This document shows positions 40,303 to 53,358 of a stretch of DNA of 64,000 nt, in pieces (the first letter of the stretch is position 1; every line of letters begins with the position of its first letter). This DNA comes from Halictus rubicundus (Eukaryota > Arthropoda > Insecta > Hymenoptera > Halictidae). Location of the stretch: NCBI RefSeq assembly GCF_050948215.1, contig NC_135158.1:8789822-8853821 (forward strand). The letters run 5' to 3'. The translations under genes were made by a program, and so were the position numbers. Under the pieces are notes generated by a model. The model was not told the origin of the DNA, searched no databases, and saw only the letters and a list, made by a program, of their open reading frames with translations.

Positions 40303-43300
40303 GCTTCCCCATACGGGGGCGTATGCATGGGCTGGGGTGTAGCGTATGCATGCGTGTATATGTTGGACGCGGATGTTCACCACCGAGACAGGGAGGAAAC
40401 GTTTTTGAGGTGGACCGGCGAGTTTCGGCTGAATTGGAACGACGACGCTTGACCAGGGATTTTTGGCCGGACCCCGTGTTCCGAACGGCTTCCGGCCGCA
40501 CCAACAGACCCACACCGTTGTTTCTCTAATGCCGATTAATTGGTTTGCGGAGCACTCTGGTCGATAACCGATCCGGCCCTCAATGATCCACGATTTTCCT
40601 GCATTCTGCGACTACCAGTAATCGGGGGGAATGCGACTACCCCTTTGTTCTGATTTAGTGTAGACGAACCGGGGTTTTGAGGCGGGGGATCATTTCGTGG
40701 GGCTGCTGGATCAATTCTTTTACTGGCTGAATTAGCATATCCTGAATTTTCTATACGATTTTCGATACCCTCGGTCCAAAATCCTCAAAGACGCTGAAGA
40801 TCCTAGGACAATAGGCTGGTAGGAACATTTTTATTTTGCGTGAAGATCCGCAGTCTAGTCGTAACGAATTTACAACCCGAGTTTATATCCGCTGGGCACC
40901 TGCTGCTCCTCTTATGCAATCATCGTCGGAAAAAAATTGACTTCGGCGAGAAGGGATTGTAAATAAAAACTTTTCCACGTGATAAATTGTTACGATCAAT
41001 TTTCTAATCCTGTGAGAAATCTAGGCTGAAATGCTTCGACAAACAGGAGTTAAAATAAAAATTGATTTGCACTCTAATAATCGTGAGAATATTATGATGT
41101 TACATTATTATGTCTTCACTGTTTTTTTAATTTATCCACTATATTTCGGTAGAAATGCATAAAGATCAGCAGTGTAATAATTATAATAAATTAATTTTTA
41201 TACTGCCGATTGTCCGAAGAATTAAATAATTTTCAAACTCTGTACTTCCCCGGTGTCTCCACCAAGGCCTCCAATTACAACGTTATTCAATTAACAATAG
41301 AAATCTGCGTATTGTTAAAGTTTCCTCAGAACGTGCAGGAAAATTGCGCCGAAGGAAACATTAAGTTATCATTTTGTAACGTAACGCCGTTGCACAACGG
41401 AGCCGCATTTCGAACATTCTAACGAGTATTTTATCTTGCATTAAGAACTATTTGTTTCGGTTCGTTTAATCAAAGTTTAAGTTGAAAGGTGTGAATTCCA
41501 GTGTAGCCCGACGAATTTCAGGGGAACTCCAAATTCTACTTACGGTATCTCTGTGTGCACTCTTCCTGCGATCTGCATTATTCATGATCACGGGCGTTGC
41601 CATTTGGACCGTTTTCAACGCAGAATCCCCTCCATATTTTACCCAGGTTGTTTCTACGACTCTATTTACATATTTCCGTATCGTCCTGGCCAATCATAAA
41701 TTTCGCAGTTTCACTGTGTTTTCCACTGCCTCTGTTGCTGCTACTTTTCGTGATATAATACTCGAGAACTTCCCAGTGATACGTCGGACCGTGAGTTGGT
41801 ACGACGCCACCGAAAAAAAGGACATTCTTGACATCCTTTCTGATTTCTTCTCTTCTCCATCTTCAGCTATACCACTATTCATTTTCTTGAAGTTTATATT
41901 GCCTCTACTATAAAAATTGCCACACTAGAAACACACTCAAACCAATGCTAACAACATAACGGATTATTGATTTTGGTAGAAACAATGAATTTTTCCAGTT
42001 GTATTACGGAAATCCTGCAAAATTTTATGACACTTTCTTTTTTAAATTTTTGCTTCCACATTTTCCCTCAATACATGTAGAAATTGGAATAAATCAGCTG
42101 AGAAAATGGTAGAAAATATACCCAATTTTTTCAACAAATGCGACTGCTCTTCGATTAATGAATGTAACATTTTTGCGGCTTTGTGCAAACAAAAAGATTT
42201 CACTGTTTTCCTCGAGATTTTAATGGGAAAATGTTATCTCAGTCTCGGCATCGTTATCGGCGAAATCGGACTGGAATCGCAGTAGCTGAAACAATTGTGC
42301 ACACACGAAATTACAGTTGCTCTAACAATGCAGACTGCCTTCGAGCTTGCGCACCGTGACGGCCGAGGCTTGTTTTGGTTTGCCACTTCGAGTTACAGGA
42401 TCGAAGTACAACGGTAGAAATATCGTGTTTCCATGGGACTCGAGATGCGTTTCTCGTCCCATGACAGACCGATGGCGATGACGTCAACAGACGGAATTAA
42501 TTGCGCGAAGAATTTGGCAGAATTTTGCGGACCTTTGTCTCGGGCCGTTCATTGCCAGGAGGAAATCGAGAGTAACAATTGGATCCCGTTCCCTAAATAG
42601 ATAAGACAATTAGATCTCTAAGCAGCACCTAAACGAAACAATCTAAATCCTTTAATCTTCAAGTATTTCTAAATTGTCACTCTGACAATTTCTAAAATGT
42701 CTAAAATTAAAAACAGTTTTTCATTTGCATTTGAAATATTGATCTTATTTTTTGGTCGTGTACCAAACCATTTATTACGTGTGATAAACAACTTCTGTAA
42801 GACATACAGAACAATGTGTCCGTAAAAATGGGAAAATTCAATGGACGGGATAATTCTTGAGCACTAAAAAACCAACTGTAAATTCTTACCTGTGCTGAAT
42901 AAACGCGTGTCACGCCGACAGCGTTTTTCTCGGATATACAGGTACCCCCATAGCACGCACACTTTCCGTAACAGTTAAATAAATTCAAATTACCCAAAGT
43001 TTCTGCGTAGCATGCCTCGATCCTGAATGACGTGAATGCGGGCTCTAAACCGCTGAATGAAAATTTTTACATGACGTTCGAATCTGTGTCATTCTTCACC
43101 GTTTTATCAAATGAACCCTATTAATCATGGGATAATAGGGACTGATTCAAACAGAATTGCCTACCAACTGCGTCAGCTGCAAAAGTTCTTTTCGAAAGAT
43201 GGACCCTGTCGAAAGTCAAAATCGAGGATAATTGACTTGAGGGTACTTGATTGAAAAAATCAGAAATAATGGGCTGTTTGTAAAATTGGAAAACAAAGGA

Positions 43301-46300
43301 TATCAGTCGCACCGTGCACGTGCCAGAAACCGCATTCACGGTATAGGAAACCTCAATTTGCGAACCGACTGCTTAGATAGGTGCAACGGACACTCCGCAG
43401 AATCCTGCACTCCTGCAGGACGCAGTAAGATGACGCACGGGAAATTAGAAATTGGAAATTCGACGAACAAGTGAAATCGAAGGTGGACGCGACTGTGTCA
43501 GGAATTGATAGCGTGCAGTCTCTTGTGCAACCGGGCGATAGGATGCGATGCGAAATCGCTGGAACGAGGTCCCGGCATTGACAAGTCAAATGGTACTGAT
43601 GGTAATTGATTGGCAAATTGAAACTATCGAATATCAGCCACGAAAATTCCTAACGTTCCTCCGCGAGAATTACCGTTGAAAATCAGGAAACTTATCGCGA
43701 AAATTACTGTTGAAAATTATTTTAATCTGAAGTTTCTTGGCAAACTGTTCAGTCGCGTGAAATACAATTTATTCGTCTTCAGTAATATAATTCAATAACT
43801 AGTAATTTCCTCTCAAATAACAGTTTCAACATATTTTCTGTTATGAAATCTGGAAATTAGATTTCAAAGTGTTTATCAACAGGCTCGCTAAAGTGTCAGA
43901 AGTGTTCGATTGCTCAGCGGCAACAAGTCAGACATTTAAATAGGGGGATGGTTCACAGGGTCACTAGAGGCTAACATTTATCTAAGACGTCGCTTTTCGA
44001 CCCTTATTATCGAGGGGAGACTCTTCGAATTGCACGACCCTCGGCTTCGATCGAAACCACCATTCTTACCCCGTTCAATTCCAGACCAGCGATGCCTTGG
44101 AGGGTTCCTCTGGAATCTTGAACCCTGTCCTTACCCTTTAAACCCTCGGTGACTAGACGAGAACAGGTTGCACAAGGTGCAACCAAAAATATCTGTAAGT
44201 GCAGCTGGCTGAATCAATTAAAATGAAAAGGTACCACCGCGGGCAAATATTAGTCGATATAATTCACTGTTACATAAATGCAGTTCGCTGTTATTATATG
44301 TAAAATTGACCAAAATGCAGCGTGGTCTCTCAACATAAAATAACTTATAAAATAATCAATATGAAATAGTAACTACGCCATATTTGGTACCATTTCATTA
44401 CTATTTAAAATACTAAAAATCTAAATCTGTTCCTAAAACGACAAATAAACAGCTTACAAGGGTTTCTCATTTTTAGTGATTGATTTTGCAAGAACGACGG
44501 ACGAGAAATAAATTATTCCTTAGATAAATAGTTTGGCTGCGATTTGTGCGGCTCGGGAATTTTATTTTTCGTTCCAAGAGCACAAAGCTGAATCTGACAG
44601 GAGGAATGGGGGCCAGAGTCACGTCCTCGGAGGATAGGAAATATGCTCATGACGGCGTAGCTGCGGCTTCCTTTCGCACTTCCGTTTTATCCGGGCCGAA
44701 GTTCCTCTTGCGTAACGATTGTACGCGAACTGAAAGGAACCGTTTACCCGGCTACGTCGAACTTACTTTCGATCGTCGCGATCGACTTCCGCAGACACTG
44801 TTCCCCTTAAGGGCCCGGGGTAGTCACGTAACTTTTTAATTAATAATTTCCATTCACAGCCTTCAGACACAGACTTAAGATCTGTCTTGGTCTTGATCCG
44901 CTAAACTTGTCACATCTTTTGCTCTGTATTATTGATATCATGAATTCTGACGCCAGAAACGTGGTTCAAGTTTTTGGCTTTATTTCGCAGAGAATCAAGA
45001 CTTAATATAGCTCAATTTGTGGCTGGAGATATTTTCTAGTGCGCGCTACTCCCGATTTCATCCAGAAAACTCATCCAATGGTATAAAAATGCTTGGATTC
45101 CAATTTTGGATAGGCCAATTTTTGGACTACTTCGAACGCTTATGTTACCAAATATCTGCATAATCTCGGCAGCTCCTGACCAGGGCGCACTAGATTGAAC
45201 CTTCCTCTTTCGAATGAGCCCTTTACCAGCGACAAAATATTCTTATTTAAGGACGAAAACTTGAAGCACGTAAAACCATTTTTTGACGGTAATGTAGTCA
45301 CTCTACCTTATCGCGAATCTACGGAGACCGGCCTCTCAAGTTAAAAGATTTATACGATATTATGATAACATAATTTTGAATTAATTTATATAAATCTGAG
45401 CCCCAAAAAGTCTATATTTTATTGTAGTGATATAATCTTCACGAATTAGTTCGGACAAATTAAAGTTAACAAGATGTGTACGATATTGCGATGATCTAAT
45501 ATCACGTAAACAATTTACACGATTTTACCAATCACACTAATCACTATTTACCCTAATTACCATTCCCTAATTTACGCAATGTTATAATAACGTAACATTC
45601 AATGAATAATTTATACGATTAACAATGAAATATTTAGGTTACATATTCGAGTTACATATTAGTTCTTATTCTACTGTTATCCAAGCTGTAAAGATTCTGT
45701 GGGAAATTATTAAATAAGTGGATTTTTCTGCGAACAACCTACTGTATCAATTAACGAAAATGTCAATAAAATCGCCATGCAAACTTTACAGCAAAATCCA
45801 ACACAATCGGTTTGCCAGTCCTACAATGCTACCGTTGAAACATCCAACGGTAAACAAAAAACTTCATTAAACAAAATTAAATGTTTACCAATCGTGCGGC
45901 ACGTGGTGCATGTGTTCGATTTGCGTTTCGAAAATGTCGAACACGCTTCTGTTGTTTCGATATATATATTTTTTAACTTTTCATCCTCTCCAAAGAAAAG
46001 AAAAAAAAAACAATAAATCCTTCACCGAAAAATTGATTATTCAAAAAGATGATTTAACTCGCGCCGAAACGTTTTTCCCGCCCCCACATTATTACGCGAG
46101 AGTATGAGCGAACAAATTCAATGAGTGAATAATCGTTTGCATAAAATTAATTTAAAAGTTTATTTTAATGGCACGCAACCCCGATTTAAATGATTGGAGC
46201 GTCCCCGGGCCGCTTGTTTGATTAAAAATGTTAAGCGTCGAGTGGAAATTCTGTAAATTATAATCGCACCGTAAATATCCTCCGTAAAAGAAGTATTTCA

Positions 46301-49300
46301 AGGACCGGAATGGTGCTTGAAACTTCTGACGCATACGTGCTTACGCGTATGCACATGCATACACTCCGGCAGAGAGACACGTACAGTTACGCACGCGCGT
46401 TAATGATCACGCATGCACCGGGTCGCGCGCACGTTCACGTGCAACAGAACAATGCACCGTTTTCGATGCGCATACGCTGGAAATATAATGGACGGCTGCA
46501 GGAAAACCGGCGGTTCCACGGAAAATTGGCATCCGCGATTTTATGCAATTATTGCGTAATTCCTTCTTATAAGCACCGCCGACGTGTACTAAGCGCGTAC
46601 TGTATTCTAATCAAGACCGTGATTAACGAAGAATGAAATTAGCCGACGGTTGCTAACGAGTTCGAGGACTTATTGAGTACTCGCTGGAGAAATGGCGAGT
46701 CCATTATGTCTTATCAACTTATTGCTATATGTGAAATACTCATTTCGAAACCAATGTTATGCTTTTAATCATAGTCGATGGTGATTTTTCTCTTTTGAAA
46801 TTACTGCGCTTTGTGTTCGTCGAAGTAGTGTTCGTCCAATTCGGGAACGAGAGAATAAATCGGAAATGTCTAAGCAGATGAAATAGTTTGATTAGTAAAT
46901 TGAATTAAATTTAGTGAATTCAGTTAAATTTGCCCCCCCCCCCCCCAAAGGAAAACAAGTGAATTTTTTAACTTGAATGTACGAGGTTGAAAATAAAATC
47001 AAAACAGGCAAACTCAAGATTTTCCTTAATGAAGACTTACCTTAAGATTCTCATTTTGTTTAATACTTCAGTTCTAGTTGTATTAGGGTAAATCGCGTGG
47101 GGCATTTCGCTTGTATTTCTGTTCTAATGAAGCGAAGGAGGAAACGCTTGCTGAAATAGTAAAGCAGTTTCCCATTTCTCATGGGAAAATCTGTCAAACG
47201 CAAGCGTCCACGGGAATGCGAACGCCTTGCGAAAGGTTCGTTCGTTTTTTACATCGATAGGAAACTGCTACTTGAATTATGCCTCCCATTGTTTCGCCGC
47301 CTCGTGGTACACAAGTAGGCGTGGATGTGTACAGGATGTTTCCAAAGATGAATAACATCCTGCGCCGAGGATGCGGACGAAAACGAATTTGATCGATTAC
47401 TAGACCGCGAATTTTATGCTTTTACGATATTCTCGAATCCTGAGCCGCCCCCCCCCCCAAAAAAAGAAATTTTTAAGAGAACCAACTTATAAACAACATT
47501 AAAAACAAAAAACCTGCTCAAAGTGGATCGAACGAGCTCGAGAGTCCAAATGCAAAAAATAGTGTTTACTCGATATATGTCCAGAACACGGGTCTAGCCA
47601 CGGACATATATCGGCCAGGAGATACTATTCTGTAGTACTGGGACTTTTATCGTCTAGACATCAGTGACATATATACAGTGAAAACTGTATTTAAAAATCT
47701 GTCATCCTCGAAATAGCTAAATATATAAATTTTCCAATGAAATACTATTTTATTCACCGGATCAGTCTATCTGTTCCCCTAATCGGCCCTAATCGAACAT
47801 TTTTGTCGCAAGGGTTGAACATTTCAGCGTTCTTCAACGAAAGGTCACATCTGCCTACGCTTTTCCCGTATACGTATGAAACGCGTTCAGGCAACCCTCA
47901 GTAAGGACATCGTTATGCACTTAATTGTCAGGCAACTGATTACGATATTACGTAATCTGGTGTTTAACGTGTTAGTCGGGCAGCCGGTCGGTTCTTCGAT
48001 AAAAATTCGAGAGAACCGGCGCGACGCGGCACGCCGGCAGAGAATTACCATTATCTTTCGCGGCGTTGGTCCCCGGGTTTAATTGCCGGCGCGATAAAAC
48101 GCTTTGCAAGTACACGCTACCCGCGGCGCTGCGCGGAGCCGAGCGGAGCGGAGCGTTGCAAACGCCTCGAGCGAGCGAGCGCGCGCGCGAGTAAACAACC
48201 GAGGCGTGTCTCCGTTTCCTCGAGGTCGAGCCAGCCCCCGGATTTACGAGTTTCGCCATACCGTGTCTTCTGGAATTGCCGGAATCTCCGAAATTACGGG
48301 CAACGAGCGGCAATTCCGCGTTTAAACGCTCCTTTTCCCTGGCTTTCCCTGCGACAACGCCAGTAACCATCGCCGGCACCGAAATAAACATGGAAACACC
48401 CTACCATACAGCTGCTTACCCTACACACCCATTCTTACACGTATCGGGCCACTTATGGGAGATACAAGGCCGATCGGCCACGTTATTGGCAAATTTCTTC
48501 TTGGTTATTGGTAATTTCAGAACAATTAAACAATTTTCTTCTCTTTCTATAATTGGTTATCAGTTGGCATTTTATCTCTAATTTAAATGCAATCTAAAGT
48601 ATCGACACAAAAATGGTAAATTCAAATGGCAAAAGTACGCAAATATAAAAATTCGTGTTTCCCTCGTTGCACCGACTTTTTGGAAATTATTCATCACAAA
48701 CGGGGACGAAACGAGGCATTATTTAAATAAATTTGAATCCTCCTTCTCCTTATCGCAACGTCACCTCCTAAGGAGGTAGACTAAGTAAACTAAGGAAGGA
48801 GAACTAAACACAAAACATATACAGTCGCGATATTAAACGTTACAACAGTGAATGTAACACGTTCGAAGGGATCTCCAGGTGTAGATCCTCGCACAGTGTT
48901 CCAACAGGCCTATCTCTCCCCAGCGGACAATCCTATCTCAATCTGCTAAGAAAATAGACAACGAGGGACGCGGACCTCGAACGGCCGATTCACGTGCTTT
49001 CAATTTGCATCTTATCGGAACCCGTGCGGAACTATTAGCATTGAACGAGGCCTGGAGTCGTTTCCCCGCAGTCGCGTAAACCCGCCTCGTTCATCGGGGA
49101 GCCCGGCGCTAATTACCACCAAGCGGAACGGCACCCCGTTTCACCGGCAAAAGACACTTCGCAGCGATTATGGTCCCGAGATATATGACGCGCACCTCGA
49201 GCTAGCGCAATCTATATAGTGACTGCTGTACCAGGTTCGCTTTACTAATCATAAAAGACGATGCTAACGGAGGAAGCGTAATGGTTGGGACCGTTAGCAA

Positions 49301-49312
49301 CGAACACTTTCT
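40300..49312. other. Upstream DNA, no gene supported
   Basis: Mostly AT-rich sequence with a few GC-rich islands (44.5-44.8, 46.3-46.6 and 47.9-48.4 kb). It contains poly-C runs near 46932-46946 and 47449-47457, a strong minus-strand splice donor at 42890/42889 (CAG|GTAAGA) and a palindrome at 47571-47613. Open frames such as 41482-41913 (plus) are not recognisable proteins. Confidence 0.5.
47571..47613. repeat. Perfect inverted repeat (12-bp arms)
   Basis: CGATATATGTCC at 47571-47582 is exactly complementary to GGACATATATCG at 47602-47613, with a 19-nt loop. It sits in AT-rich DNA next to further ACATATAT words (about 47670), so it may be a remnant of a transposon end or a small hairpin RNA. 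Confidence 0.7.
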
Positions 49313-49370
49313 TTAACACTAGGTTTACGGAGCACTAAAACTGGCCTGTTTGGGTTATTTTATAAAAATA

Positions 49371-50034
49371 CAGTCAGACCTGTTTTTCTGCGGTCCTTTT
49401 CTATCCGATTTTTGTTTTGTGCGGTATATGATTAGTGTCCTAAATTATATTTTTTAATACTATCTTTCGTATCGACGACAAGTGGGTATTTTGTTTGGAA
49501 AGCACTCTCTCGCCATTTCGCAAATCTTTGACATATTTTCTATATGAGTACTGTAAACAATTATTTGTTATAGCTACTTATGAAGTTTCTGAATATTCTC
49601 TTGTGCGGTCCTTTTCTATCCGATTTGTGTTTTGTGCGGTACATGATTAGTGTCCTAAATTATATTTTTTAATACTATCTTTCGTATCGATGACAAGTAG
49701 GGTATTTTGTTTGGGAAGCACTCTCTCGCCATTTCGCAAATCTTTGACATGTTTTCTATATGAGTACTGTACAAAATTATTTGTTATAGCTATTTATGTA
49801 GTTTCTGAATATTTTCTTGTGCGGTCCTTTTCTATCCGATTTTTGTTTTGTGCGGTACATGATTAGTGTCCTAAATTATATTTTTTAATACTATCTTTCG
49901 TATCGTTGACAAGTGGGTATTTTGTTTGGAAAGCACTTTCTCGCCATTTCGCAAATCTTTATTTGCGAATATTTTTTTTTTGTGCGGTTTCTTTTATGCG
50001 GTCCCTATCTACCGCACAAAAACAGGTTTGACTG
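49371..50034. mobile_element. Tc1/mariner- or pogo-like MITE with internal tandem repeat
   Basis: The ends CAGTCAGACCTGTTTTTC and its inverted partner AAAAACAGGTTTGACTG are each flanked by TA, the Tc1/mariner target site. The 664-bp interior is mainly a ~215-bp tandem array and codes for nothing. A relative lies at 52610-53058. Superfamily assignment rests on TA duplication and CAGT-type ends. Confidence 0.8.
49389..49966. repeat. ~215-bp tandem repeat, 2.7 copies
   Basis: Units begin at 49389, 49604 and 49820 (periods 215 and 216), each starting TGCGGTCCTTTTCTATCCGA and containing ATTAGTGTCCTAAATTATAT and CTCTCGCCATTTCGCAAATC-like words. The copies differ by only a few substitutions. The third unit stops at about 49966. 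The array is wholly inside the TA-flanked MITE. Confidence 0.92.
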
Positions 50035-51824
50035 TATGAAAAACATATTCAGCCGGATTTTTAGCAGCTAATTGTTAATTAAAGAACGTAGAACCCGCCA
50101 TTTTGACGGGTCCCGTAAATCCATTGTTTTAGAGAAACTGCACATCGACAACGAGATCATGCACAATTCCTGGTACGCCTACGAATCTTATTGGCATGAT
50201 TTTCTGCAAAGACGTTTTGGAAAAAGGCACAACTTAAACGGATTTCTAAGGTGTAATAACGTGTTTATCGTTTGTGTGAAGTAACAACGATTTAACATTA
50301 TTTCGAAGGAGATGAGAATGCAACTGAATCGTCCGTTCCACGAAAATTAGAATATCGTTTTCATTGGGCGTCGCGGATCCCGTGATTCGCATTCACCTCC
50401 CCCCTTGTCTCATTCCGTGAATGGACAAACACGACCGGTACTGTTTCCTCAAGGGCTTCCTAATTGCCTGTCCAGTAGAAAGGGCGCATTCGGGGCCCTC
50501 GTCTGGCAGCCCGTCTGTCTTCCCGAAATAAGAACCGGAGTAAAAGATTGTATTTTCGGTCAATGGCTCTGTCAGATGTACGCTGGTCTCTCCCCAAGCC
50601 GAAGAAGGGGCGGCGGACTTGGAATGGATTGCAAGGGATGTCCTATAAAACTGCGGTTCTCATCTCGGTATCCCTTGAGTGCCGCAACAACTCCCATTAC
50701 CCTCGCCATATCTCATACAGCTCCAACACTTCCGCCGTAGAAAATGTCCGAAAGTCAATTGCAAGAAACAGAAATGACACAGCACCATTTTCTTTTGATA
50801 GATTCAACAGGTCAAGTAACAATGTTCTTCAAGCCCCCTAATATCTTCGCACTGCATTCATTTATTTTTTCTCATAAATGCATTAAATCCACAGTCCGCT
50901 TGTGATACTCTACAATTTTCTGCACGAATTATTTTTATTTATTTCTAACTGCTAACGTGGTTTTCATCCATTACGAAGAATTTTAGATGTTTTACCATTA
51001 AATGGCCCTGAATGTTGCAGGCACGTATAAAAGTTCGCGATCAACGAAGAAGAAGATAGTAGGAGCCCATTGGAAATAAAATTAAACGAGAACTGATTAC
51101 GTTCGACGGCGGTGGAAACGGAACCGAAACGGGAAGGTTGACAACCATGGGATCCATAGTTCATCCCTCCTACGACCCCATAGTAATCCGAGCCGACAAT
51201 ACACATCTAAAATGCCTGCGTCTTCTATATTTTCATGGGGGGTGCGCACGCGCCAGTCTCTCCGACTTCCTGCCATCCGCCTTGCTTCCGCTATTCCACA
51301 TTATGCTGTATGCACGCATCCCCGCCGGCCTGCTTACCCCATAGGAAACGCATCTGCACTTCGTTCGCGACGAGGGGCGAGTCCTGTGAGGACTCAGGAC
51401 GTCGCGGGAGAGACAGATGCTGGATATCCAGCACACCTTGGACCCGGCGTAATTTACATGCCGGCGAATTTGCGAGTAACGCCACTTGTAACCAGTCGCC
51501 ATTTCCGCGTCACACTGTCGCTCTTCTCGCGTTCGATCTCGTAGAACGTCCACCAATCCCAGTCAATCTGAATCTAACTTCGATCTACCGGAAAACTTTA
51601 TTCCAGATCCAAGGCAACAGCAATTTTTCATGGCACGTAATGTGGAGCATTTTCGTTGTAAATGTTCCTTCCCTCATCTTCCAGTGACTTTTAATTATAC
51701 CACCATTTTCCACAACTCTGGAACAATTTACCAGCTAATATCAGTCCCTTAGTAATGAAAGAATATTCGTCTCTTCGTGAAAGATTCTAATGAATTTAAT
51801 GAATTAAAATGTTGTTAAACTCAC

Positions 51825-52043
51825 TTGACACTGGAACTACCGGACCAGTCAAAAATGACTGGTACATAATTTTTTCTTTTACAACTACTGAAATTGTAAA
51901 AATGTTTTCATCGGAAATTTTTTAATGAACCTCTTCATTCAAGCACATATTACAGTGAAAGTTGTATGAATGGGTACAGTCTTGTCACTGTTACAAAGCA
52001 ATACACGTCAGTCGCATTTATTACTCGGTAGTTGTTGTGTTAA
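51825..52043. mobile_element. piggyBac-like MITE (CACTAGAACTACCG family), diverged
   Basis: A 211-bp element (51829-52039) between TTGA (51825-51828) and TTAA (52040-52043). Its left end CACTGGAACTACCGG matches the intact element at 62932; the right end CGGTAGTTGTTGTG is its imperfect complement. A second inverted pair, ACCAGTCA...TGACTGGT, lies just inside the left end. Confidence 0.75.
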
Positions 52044-52609
52044 ATAAAATTCTACGCTTTTTTTCCCCCGTGAATGAGATCCAGTAAGTTACAAGTTAAA
52101 TGAGATTACGTTAAATATTATTTAAATTCGCATTTGGAAATTTGTCAAGTCTTGATGCCGGATTAAATGGTTTGGAGGAACAGGGTGCAGTAAATTGTTC
52201 GTCAAGTGGATGCTGGTTAGGTGAGTCTAGAGGGAGGGGGAGTCGGATCGTAGAAGTTTGCCAGCCAAATTCTACGAGACCAAGAACTGAATAACGAACA
52301 ATGTCCTGAGAAACGGGCCCCGGTGTGACGGCCTCGACCAAGGAAGCGGAGATACGGTCCGCAACTCGAAAGCGGAATCGACTTCGGCGTCGAAGCGGCA
52401 ATGCGGCTTCGCGGAGCCGCTCCGAAGGATTTTGGCGTTCACGCAGGATGCGGAGTTGTTTACCGTGAACGAGAACAAGTTTCGGCCCCGGGAACTGAAT
52501 GAAACTGACTTCGCTCTTTGCAGACGCAACTATTTAGAAATCTTCCCATTTTCGCGCGAATCAAATACTTCACAGCGAGTCACAGTAATATTCGGACAAT
52601 TTTCGGATA

Positions 52610-53058
52610 CAGTCAAGCCTGTTGAAACCGCACGAAAAAAATATTCAGGAACTTCATAAATAACTATAGAAAATAATTTTTTACAGTATATTAAAGAAAA
52701 TTTTCTTTACGCGGTGGAGAGGGACCGCATAAAAAAAAGTCTCGCTTAGAGAATACGTCAAAGATTTACGAAATAGCGGGAAAGTGCTTTCCAAACAAAA
52801 TAAATAAATTACACATGGCAACATTGAAAAAAAATTTAATTTCTCATTTTAAACGTGGAGAAATTTTCAAAATGCACGTAGTTCAATACTACTTATCGTA
52901 GTCCACAACGCGCATCTTCTTGTCATGAGAACATTACGAGGGTGTTGTAATGCCAACACTGTTGGCATACATATACCGCATAAAAGAAAATCGCACAAAA
53001 CAAATCGCACAAAAAGAAAATCGCGTAGAACAGGACCGCACAAAAACAGGTTTGACTG
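52610..53058. mobile_element. Second TA-flanked MITE of the CAGTCAAACCTG family
   Basis: The ends CAGTCAAGCCTGTTGAAAC and AAAAACAGGTTTGACTG are each flanked by TA. Internal segments are reverse complements of the 49.4-kb array (GAAATAGCGGGAAAGTGCTT, CAAAGATTTACGAAAT), so this 449-bp copy is inverted relative to it and is not expanded in tandem. Near the right end is a short degenerate AATCGCACAAAA repeat. Confidence 0.8.
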
Positions 53059-53316
53059 TAACTTTTCCAACATTCGACCATACGACTTGGATTTTTGTTC
53101 AGCAATTAGGACAATTTACTACATGACGTGAAAAAAATTGCAATTGGTCAGAAATAATTTTTCTCAAAAATGCACAAAATCCGTGTGTTAATTAAAACTG
53201 ATTTAAAAAATTTCCAACAAGAGCTTGTCTATGTTTAATATAAATTTAAGTAGAGTATACAAGCTTGTATTCCAAAAATATTTTATTGGAACACGTGAGC
53301 AACCGACGCTTTGTAA

Positions 53317-53358
53317 TTGTCATTGATACAAAAGATAGTATTAAAAAATATAATTTAG
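53317..53358. repeat. Solo fragment of the 215-bp repeat
   Basis: About 42 bp (GATACAAAAGATAGTATT... AATTTAG) matches, in inverse orientation, the CTAAATTAT...TTTCGTATC part of the 215-bp unit with very few mismatches. It overlaps the stop codon of the adjacent coding-like fragment. Confidence 0.75.

Larger units (their letters stand above)
49313..50130. mobile_element. piggyBac-like MITE (CACTAGGTTTACGG family) split by a nested element
   Basis: The left end (TTAA at 49313-49316, then CACTAGGTTTACGGAGCA) matches the 16575 element. The right end, GACGGGTCCCGTAAAT at about 50105-50120, matches its other end but is decayed after that and the TTAA has become TTTT. The 664-bp element at 49371-50034 sits inside it, so the host MITE is the older insertion. 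Confidence 0.8.

Noticed and set aside
41482..41913. 143-codon hydrophobic plus-strand frame, vaguely like an insect chemoreceptor C-terminus (LFTYFRIVLANH)
   Set aside because: Lacks the TYhhhhhQF signature of gustatory receptors and any upstream receptor exons. Antisense frames are equally open, so the likeness is probably chance.
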